Below are positions 58,777 to 64,000 of a stretch of DNA of 64,000 nt, one piece after another (the first letter of the stretch is position 1; every line of letters begins with the position of its first letter). A model generated the notes under the pieces. That model did not search any database. It was not told the origin of the DNA and saw nothing but the letters and a program-made list of their open reading frames with translations. A program made the translations under genes and the position numbers. Source of the stretch: Acidobacteria bacterium Mor1 (GTDB taxonomy: Bacteria > Acidobacteriota > Polarisedimenticolia > Polarisedimenticolales > Polarisedimenticolaceae). The stretch covers positions 5,387,874 through 5,451,873 of the forward strand of contig CP011806.1 of NCBI GenBank assembly GCA_001664505.1, read 5' to 3'.

Positions 58777-60344
58777 TCCCCCTCCCTCATCGGCTCGCCG
58801 GGAGTGAAGGGAGCAGAGCGGGGACTCAACGCCCAGGAACCGTCGGCGCGGCGGCTGAGAGAAGCGGCGACATCGAGCGCGCTCTTCCAGTGATCGTCGG
58901 CGCACTTCGCTCCGTCGCAGTCTCCCCAGGAGACCTGCTGCACGACGCGCCCGCCTGCATCCCGCAGGGTCAGCACGTCGCCGTCGTTGGACAGGTTGAA
59001 TCCCTTGGAGCCGCGGGCTCGGCCGACCTGCGAGCCACCGAAGCTTCCGGTCGGGATGCCCCCGCCGAAGATGACGCGCCGTTCACCGGGCTCCAGAGCA
59101 TCGCCCAGGGGAAAGACGTGTCGTTCGGGGTCGTCGGCATCGCCGAGGCTCCAGCCCTCGAGGCAGACCGGCCGCGAGCCGGTGTTGTGCAACTCGACGA
59201 ACTCGTCGTCGGCCGGGTCCCTTTCGCCGTCTCCGTTGGCGTCGCCGCCGGTGCCCTTGGGTGGATCGGCCAGGAGTTCGGCAATCACGACCTTGCGGGC
59301 GGCGTCGTGATCGGTCTCCGGGGTGCAGGGCGCCGGTTGCCCGGCGAACAGCAGGTACCCGGCGGAGTCGACGGTTTCGAGGATGCGGTGTCCCGCGCCG
59401 GGAGCGATGTGGAAACTCCAGGGCGAATCGACGCCGAGGCGTTTCGCTTCTTCCCGGGCCGTCTCCACATAGAAGCGTCCCCGCTCGAAGCGGGACTCTC
59501 CCTGGGCCATCGCCTGCCGGGTGCCCCGCACCCGGGAATCTTCCCGTGGGTTCTGGATGTCCTTCTCGCCGACCAGCACGGCGAGTCCGCGGCTCAACAG
59601 CCGGCGCCGGACCGCTTCGTTCCCGGCAGACCCTTCGTCGACGGGGGCTCCGGCCAGTCCGTAGGGGAGCTGGTGCAGATCCCCGTCGGAGGCGGAGGGG
59701 AGCGTGTACCAGCCCGCGTTGATGGCGACCGCCCGCAGCACCCGGTTCTCGGGGTAGAAGGTCAGCAAGCGGTGGGTGAACTGGCCGCCGGCGCTGTGAC
59801 CGGCGAGGTAGTAGCCCTGCTGCTGCCCACCGATCGCGTCGCGTACCGCGTCGAAGATCCGCTCGACCTCACCGTAGGGAGTCGCCTCGGGAGGAAGCCA
59901 GCGACCCTCGGCGGCGGCCTCCGAATCCGCCTTGCCGCTGCGGGTCAGGCCGGTGGTGTAGCGGCTCCCCGGATACCAGTCGTCGGAGAACCGGATCGCG
60001 ACCAGCAGAGCATCGTGACGTTCAGCGACCCATGCCCCGCTGCGGGCGTAGCGGTCGGCGTTACGGCTCTGCCCGTGCATCAGGAACCAGATCGGACCGG
60101 AGTTCGGATCGAAGCCGGTGGACCGGTAGGTCCAGGCCTGTAGCGGGTGGCCCTTCTCGGCGGCGAACGATACCTGGCCGAACCCGGGTCGCTCCAGGGC
60201 CGCCGGGTCCGTCACGTTCCGTTCAGCTGGAGCCACATCACCGGCGGGTAGCTCGCAACCGGCCAACAGCGTCAGCGCCACGGCGCACACGCCGGCGCGC
60301 CATCCCGGGCGTCGACGCCCGCCGGACGAATTCACGATGCTCAT
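58773..60344 (-). CDS. Alpha/beta-hydrolase lipoprotein with C-terminal lamin-tail domain
   Basis: The 523-residue product begins with a lipoprotein signal (ALTLLAGC, lipidated Cys30). Residues about 55-340 are an alpha/beta hydrolase with HGQSRNADRY (oxyanion loop), YYLAGHSAGGQFTHR (nucleophile Ser184), and the late His in APGAGHRIL. A long linker, including an EF-hand-like 'DANGDGERDPADDEF' repeat, leads to a lamin-tail (LTD) domain ('EFVELHNTGSRPVCLEGWSLGDADDPERHVFP ... FNLSNDGDVLTLRDAGGRVVQQVSWGD'). LTD domains in bacteria mediate anchoring or protein contacts. It is anchored in the envelope. Start ATG 60344 overlaps the ATP-grasp gene stop by 4 nt, and its stop overlaps the Mur-like gene start by 4 nt. 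Confidence 0.88.
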   Translation of the reverse strand: MSIVNSSGGRRRPGWRAGVCAVALTLLAGCELPAGDVAPAERNVTDPAALERPGFGQVSFAAEKGHPLQAWTYRSTGFDPNSGPIWFLMHGQSRNADRYARSGAWVAERHDALLVAIRFSDDWYPGSRYTTGLTRSGKADSEAAAEGRWLPPEATPYGEVERIFDAVRDAIGGQQQGYYLAGHSAGGQFTHRLLTFYPENRVLRAVAINAGWYTLPSASDGDLHQLPYGLAGAPVDEGSAGNEAVRRRLLSRGLAVLVGEKDIQNPREDSRVRGTRQAMAQGESRFERGRFYVETAREEAKRLGVDSPWSFHIAPGAGHRILETVDSAGYLLFAGQPAPCTPETDHDAARKVVIAELLADPPKGTGGDANGDGERDPADDEFVELHNTGSRPVCLEGWSLGDADDPERHVFPLGDALEPGERRVIFGGGIPTGSFGGSQVGRARGSKGFNLSNDGDVLTLRDAGGRVVQQVSWGDCDGAKCADDHWKSALDVAASLSRRADGSWALSPRSAPFTPGEPMREGE

Positions 60345-62239
60345 TCCGGCGCGGCCCGGCGATCGGCCAGGGAGACCACGTTGCCCGCCGGTTGTTGCGG
60401 GGCCGCCGGAGGTTCGGCGCGACCGCCGTAACGCTGGGCGGCAACGCCGACCAGCCGGCGCAGCATCTGCGCGTAGGAGTATCCCGCGACCTCGGCGGCG
60501 GTCATCAGCGAGCCGCGCCGGGCGAACAGCCCGGTCCAGGCGATGCCGTCGACCATCGGTCCTGCGGCGGTGAGACGGACCTCGACGAGAGCCAGATCCC
60601 GGCAACCCGAGGCAACGTAGGCGTCCCGGGCGCTCTGCCGCACCTGGCGCCACTCTTCCTCGGAGAGGGGGGCGGGACAGTGTTTCTCACCTTCGCGAAT
60701 CTCCACCGGGGGCAGGCACTCGGGATCGTCGTTACCCAGCAGGGCGACCCGTAGCTCACGGCCGGCCGGCAACTCCTCGGCCACGACCTCCTGGCCGTAG
60801 CGCCGCCGGATGCGGCGAAGCGCCGAGGTCCACTCCCGCTCGTCCCGCACCGCCCGCGGCCGGGCATCCGGCTCGAAGCGGGGACGGAGCATCAAGGGCA
60901 GCTCCAGTTCACCGGGGATCTCCGCCCCGTCGACCAGGGCGAAGTCCGGCGTCTCGACACCGGCTTCCCGTAGCAGGGTCAAGAGCGTCAGGCGATCGCA
61001 GAGCCGCGCCAGCGCGTTGGGGTCCGGGCCGCTGTAGGCCACGCCGGCCATCTCGAGCATGGCGGGCACCTGGGTGAAGCGCGCGTTCCCCTGGACGCCG
61101 GTGGAGAGGTTCAGCACCATGCCGCCGGGCGTTCCCCGTCGCGGGTGCGCCGGGATGAAGGCCAGGAGCTCGCGCAACAGGGTCATGTCCCCCTCGAACA
61201 CCTTGACCCGGTAGCCCGCCTCCCGCAGGGCGTCGACCAGACGCTGGACCGATCCCTTGCGGTACTTCTCCGGTGCCGGGCGACCCAGCCGCCCGACGAA
61301 GCCGGTGCCCTTGCGGTTGCGGACCAACGCGATCCGCGGCTTGTCGTGGTACCAGGGGCGTACCCCTTCGAAGAAGCGGGTCAGCCGCTCGGGCCAGGGT
61401 TCAAGCAGGCGCAGATCGAAGAACTCGGAGACGATCACGATGGCGATCACGCTGGTCAGCATGAACTCGGGGAAATAGAACATGAAGCCGCCGATCGGCG
61501 GCGTGACCAGTGCGATCACGATGGCCAGCAGGATCGTCCAGCCGGCGCGCCAGATGGCGGTGACCAGGTTGTCGCTTTCGAGGGTGCGGGCGATACCCTC
61601 GGCGAGCATCGCCAGGATGATCACCGGGAAGAACGCGACCCCCCAGATCGCCTCGGAGCGGAGCTGAGGCGCCAGCAACACCGCGCCGACCATGATCATC
61701 GCGGCCACGCAGAGGATCACCGTGATGCGGGCGTAGAGCGGCAGCTTCATCTTCCGGATCGAGGGGCGGATCGCGATGATCGTGCCGACCACGATCGCCA
61801 TCAGGATCAAGCTCGGCATGAAGCCGCTCTCGCGGAAGCCGATGGCGATCAGGATCGCGCGGAAGCCCAGCACCCGGATGCCGAAGGTCAGCCGGACCAG
61901 CGCCACCATCAACGCCGCGACCGGAAGCAACAGCAGGTACTGAATCGACGGCCGGTCCGCCGGCGGCATCCATTCCAGAGAGAACGAGAGGTTCAGCGTG
62001 CGGCCGAATTCGCTGAGGAGGCCCGAGCCGGGAAAACTCGGCGCACTGACGTCGGGCATGGCCAGCACCCGGCAGAAAGCCAGGGCGACGGGCAGCAGGC
62101 CGAGGACGGCCAGAGCGGTCAGCGCAACCGGGCCGATGTTGCCCTTGTGGCGGATGAATCCCGTTGGCCGGGGAGGGTCGGGCGCCTCGTCAAGTTCCGG
62201 GTCGTAGCCCGGCTCCCGGTCGCGGGACACCGGACTCAC
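60341..62239 (-). CDS. 7TM (transglutaminase-associated) membrane protein fused to an ATP-grasp domain
   Basis: The 632-residue protein has about eight hydrophobic helices in its first 300 residues and a cytoplasmic C-terminal ATP-grasp domain. 'RVLGFRAILIAIGFRESGFMPSLILMAIVVG' and 'FFPVIILAMLAEGIARTLE' match the 7TM domain that is usually fused to an inactive transglutaminase. The ATP-grasp part shows 'LCDRLTLLTLLREAGVETPDFAL', 'LELPLMLRPRFEPDARP' and 'EVVAEELPAGRELRVALLG'. It then shows 'ALVEVRLTAAGPMVDGIAWTG', where the metal-binding E-x-N-x-x-P of active D-Ala-D-Ala ligase-like enzymes is not recognisable. Activity is doubtful. Start GTG 62239 overlaps the HlyD-like gene stop by 4 nt (GTGA). 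Confidence 0.85.
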   Translation of the reverse strand: MSPVSRDREPGYDPELDEAPDPPRPTGFIRHKGNIGPVALTALAVLGLLPVALAFCRVLAMPDVSAPSFPGSGLLSEFGRTLNLSFSLEWMPPADRPSIQYLLLLPVAALMVALVRLTFGIRVLGFRAILIAIGFRESGFMPSLILMAIVVGTIIAIRPSIRKMKLPLYARITVILCVAAMIMVGAVLLAPQLRSEAIWGVAFFPVIILAMLAEGIARTLESDNLVTAIWRAGWTILLAIVIALVTPPIGGFMFYFPEFMLTSVIAIVIVSEFFDLRLLEPWPERLTRFFEGVRPWYHDKPRIALVRNRKGTGFVGRLGRPAPEKYRKGSVQRLVDALREAGYRVKVFEGDMTLLRELLAFIPAHPRRGTPGGMVLNLSTGVQGNARFTQVPAMLEMAGVAYSGPDPNALARLCDRLTLLTLLREAGVETPDFALVDGAEIPGELELPLMLRPRFEPDARPRAVRDEREWTSALRRIRRRYGQEVVAEELPAGRELRVALLGNDDPECLPPVEIREGEKHCPAPLSEEEWRQVRQSARDAYVASGCRDLALVEVRLTAAGPMVDGIAWTGLFARRGSLMTAAEVAGYSYAQMLRRLVGVAAQRYGGRAEPPAAPQQPAGNVVSLADRRAAPE

Positions 62240-63462
62240 CCCGCCTTGCGTATCGCGACGACCGCCGAGAGACCGGGCAGGAATTCCGGCGCAGGCTCGT
62301 TGAGGCGAATGCGGACGCCGACCACCGGAGCGCCGCGCATCCGCGAGAAGCGGGGCTGGGGCACGTCGGAGTCGGGGATCTCGAGATCGGTGGCCAGGCC
62401 GATCTTGTCCACCACGCCGGTGAACTCACGGCCGGGGAACGAATGCAGGGTGACCGTGGCCTCGGCACCCTGGCGCACCTGGGCGATGTCGTCCTCGTCG
62501 ATCCAGGCTTCGATCCAGACCTGGTCGCCGAGCCACATCGAGATCACCGGCTGTCCCAGCTCGACCGATGCGCCGGGCTGGACGTTGCGGCGCACCACGG
62601 CGCCGGCTTCGGGAGCCCGGACCAAGGTGCTCTCGAGGTCGGCCTCGGCACGGGCCACCCGGGCCTCGGCGCGGCGTACGTCGGCCTCGAGTACGCCGAG
62701 GTTGCGTTCACGGATGTTGAGCGCGTCGCCGTCGAGCACCGCGCGTTGTCCGGCGGAACGGGCAACCACGGAGTTGGCTCGTGCCTCGTCCAGCAGAGCC
62801 TCTGCGGCCAGCCGGTCGTTTTCGGCTTCACGCACCTCGACGTTGGAGACGGCACCGTCCTGCTCGAACAGGCTCTTGCGGGTTTCATGTTCCAGGGTCG
62901 CGCCATCGAGGCGAATCTTGGCGGCGTCGGTCTGGGCCTCGGCGGCAGCCGCCCGCGCCACGGCCTCGTTGGCCTGTTGCGCAACCTCCCGGCGTTGGTG
63001 CGCGATGGTCATGCGCTCGACGTCGAGGGTGCGCGTAAGGCCGTCCAGCGCGGCCTGGGCTTCGAGCACCTCGGCGTGCAGGTGTTGATCGGCGAGGCGC
63101 ACCAGCACCTGTCCCGCCTCAACCCGGTCACCCACGTCGACCTCGACGGAAACGACCGCGCCGCTCAGCCGGGTACCCACGTCGGCGACGTAGCCGCGGA
63201 CTGCGGCATTGGTCGATGTCACGTTGGCCGAGCGATAGCTGAACCAGAACCAGGTGGGTATGGCGACCGAGGCGACCAGGCCGATGGCGAGGCCCCAGAG
63301 CAGGAGCCGGCGCAGCATGCGGCCGCCGGAACCGGTTTCTTCGGGTTCGAGGAAGGGTTCCGCCGGGACCTTGGCGTCGGCAGCGGACTCGCTGCTGCGG
63401 CCGCTCATCCAGTCCTTGTCGTTCTCACGGGCCTTGCGCCCGGCCTTGTCTGCCCGGGCCAT
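62236..63462 (-). CDS. HlyD-family membrane-fusion/adaptor protein
   Basis: The 408-residue protein has an N-terminal cytoplasmic tail, one membrane segment (LLLWGLAIGLVASVAIPTWFWF), a lipoyl-like first half ('GYVADVGTRLSGAVVSVEVDVGDRVEAGQVLVRLADQHLHAEVLEAQAALD'), a long coiled coil ('ARAAAAEAQTDAAKIRLDGATLEHETRKSLFEQDGAVSNVEVREAENDRLAAEALLDEARAN') and a second lipoyl/beta-barrel half ('TLVRAPEAGAVVRRNVQPGASVELGQPVISMWLGDQVWIEAWIDEDDIAQVRQGAEATVTLHSFPG'). This is the HlyD/EmrA-like adaptor plan linking inner- to outer-membrane parts of an exporter. No ABC or MFS transporter is encoded in the visible part of this operon. ATG 63462 shares one base with the upstream hydrolase stop (TGATG). Confidence 0.92.
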   Translation of the reverse strand: MARADKAGRKARENDKDWMSGRSSESAADAKVPAEPFLEPEETGSGGRMLRRLLLWGLAIGLVASVAIPTWFWFSYRSANVTSTNAAVRGYVADVGTRLSGAVVSVEVDVGDRVEAGQVLVRLADQHLHAEVLEAQAALDGLTRTLDVERMTIAHQRREVAQQANEAVARAAAAEAQTDAAKIRLDGATLEHETRKSLFEQDGAVSNVEVREAENDRLAAEALLDEARANSVVARSAGQRAVLDGDALNIRERNLGVLEADVRRAEARVARAEADLESTLVRAPEAGAVVRRNVQPGASVELGQPVISMWLGDQVWIEAWIDEDDIAQVRQGAEATVTLHSFPGREFTGVVDKIGLATDLEIPDSDVPQPRFSRMRGAPVVGVRIRLNEPAPEFLPGLSAVVAIRKAG

Positions 63463-64000
63463 CAGTGCACGAGCTCCAGGGGAACGACCGGGGTGCGGAC
63501 GCCGAGCCGCGCCCGGTGACGGGAGAGCTTCGAGCCGCGGGCGGATTCGGTGCGGGAAACGCTGGCGAACACCTTCTCCATCCGTTCGATCAACTTGCCC
63601 TGACGGTAGAAGTCGACGAAGGAGTGTCCGATGTTGGGGATCTCATCCAGCTCGACCTTCGGCTCGAGCCCGTAGATGGTCGCGGCATCGCGCATGGCGG
63701 CGGTCCAGTTGCGGGCCCGCTCTACCCGCGTCACGCCCTGCTGCTTGTCGACCCGGTCGGTGCGGCGCAGGTTCGCGGCGCCGGTGTCGAGGGAGCCGAT
63801 CAGCACGGTCATCGGGACCCGCAGGAATTCTTCAGGGTTGAACTGCACCCCGGGCATGGTGCGCACCGGCCGCACGCCGAAGGGGTAGCGCTGCTTGGAG
63901 TCGGGGAAGGTGTACCAGCCCGGCGCGGCGACCACCGCTGCGAGCACCCGCTGCGGATGGACCATCACGTAGCGGTGCACGAACTGTGCGCCCCCGGAGA
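63462..64000 (-). CDS. Alpha/beta hydrolase, C-terminal part (5' end outside window)
   Basis: The frame is open to the right window edge and ends at 63462. The visible 179 residues contain the end of a nucleophile elbow (GGAQFVHRYVMVHPQR) and the downstream core 'VLAAVVAAPGWYTFPD ... VPMTVLIGSLDTGAANLRRTDRVDKQQGVTRVERARNWTAAMRDAA' with the catalytic His in PNIGHSFVDFYRQGKL. It belongs to the same hydrolase subfamily as the genes at 56208 and 58773 (compare 'GQFTHRLLTFYPENRVLRAVAINAGWYTLP'). The C-terminal tail 'RGSKLSRHRARLGVRTPVVPLELVH' is basic. Its stop shares a base with the HlyD-like gene start, so it is the first visible gene of that operon. Confidence 0.88.
   Translation of the reverse strand, partial: SGGAQFVHRYVMVHPQRVLAAVVAAPGWYTFPDSKQRYPFGVRPVRTMPGVQFNPEEFLRVPMTVLIGSLDTGAANLRRTDRVDKQQGVTRVERARNWTAAMRDAATIYGLEPKVELDEIPNIGHSFVDFYRQGKLIERMEKVFASVSRTESARGSKLSRHRARLGVRTPVVPLELVH

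Overview
The window is a high-G+C chromosome segment (about two-thirds G+C by eye) from a Gram-negative, free-living bacterium. The Gram-negative reading rests on a patatin-POTRA-barrel outer-membrane protein, an LpxR-like barrel, an HlyD-type adaptor and lipobox-bearing lipoproteins. The gene mix (AddAB, a tricorn homologue, TolB-like, LVIVD and spondin/CHRD surface proteins, CysO-type sulfur assimilation) resembles uncultured Acidobacteriota or a neighbouring phylum; this is a weak inference. I saw no rRNA, tRNA, CRISPR array, insertion sequence or phage gene.

Layout. 1-6.1 kb: partial thiI, a GH113-like secreted glycosidase, and a five-gene minus-strand operon (TolB-like lipoprotein, two unknowns, HD phosphohydrolase, small membrane protein). 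6.3-10.6 kb: an ABC exporter pair, an LpxR-like barrel, a cupin and a small exported protein. 10.6-17.3 kb: addB-addA. 17.4-22 kb: YCII protein, type Vd patatin autotransporter, CPBP-family protein and a secreted unknown. 22.3-24.2 kb: glutamate-cysteine-ligase-like protein with CBS domains. 24.3-32 kb: a nine-gene minus-strand cysteine operon. 32-36 kb: PlsC-like acyltransferase, small secreted protein, DUF445 protein and UbiB kinase. 36.3-48.3 kb: tricorn homologue, HNH protein, AraC-type regulator, Cys-rich secreted protein, alkaline phosphatase, SpoIIE-type phosphatase, AEC transporter, radical-copper-oxidase-like protein and MsrA. 48.3-53.3 kb: spondin/CHRD protein, TetR regulator and an LVIVD-repeat protein. 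53.4-64 kb: a ligase/GNAT/hydrolase neighbourhood that runs off the right edge.

The best-resolved novelty is the control region of the cysteine operon. A promoter at 31940-31968 (TTGACG, 17 nt, TAGAAC) precedes a 24-codon leader ORF (31930 to 31856) containing four consecutive Cys codons. The leader is followed by mutually exclusive RNA pairings and a strong intrinsic terminator (31798-31824). This has the form of a ribosome-mediated cysteine attenuator. The operon then encodes a 1-Cys peroxiredoxin, a JAMM protease, a CysO/ThiS-like sulfur carrier ending GG-TR, a rhodanese-ThiF activating enzyme, CysM, a siroheme sulfite reductase, SUMT, an Fe-S-type APS/PAPS reductase and a precorrin-2 dehydrogenase. 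Together these cover reduction of activated sulfate to sulfide, siroheme supply, and cysteine synthesis through a protein thiocarboxylate. Seven of its eight junctions are 4-nt overlaps and one is a 1-nt overlap.

The second candidate system is at the right edge. An overlapping operon encodes an alpha/beta hydrolase, an HlyD-like adaptor, a 7TM protein (of the transglutaminase-associated type) fused to an ATP-grasp domain, a hydrolase lipoprotein with a lamin-tail domain, and a cyanophycin-synthetase/Mur-ligase-like protein. Both ligase-like proteins appear to have lost key nucleotide or metal residues. Next to it lie a third related hydrolase and two tandem DUF2156/GNAT-like proteins, suggesting an envelope peptide or amino-acid conjugation pathway of unknown product.
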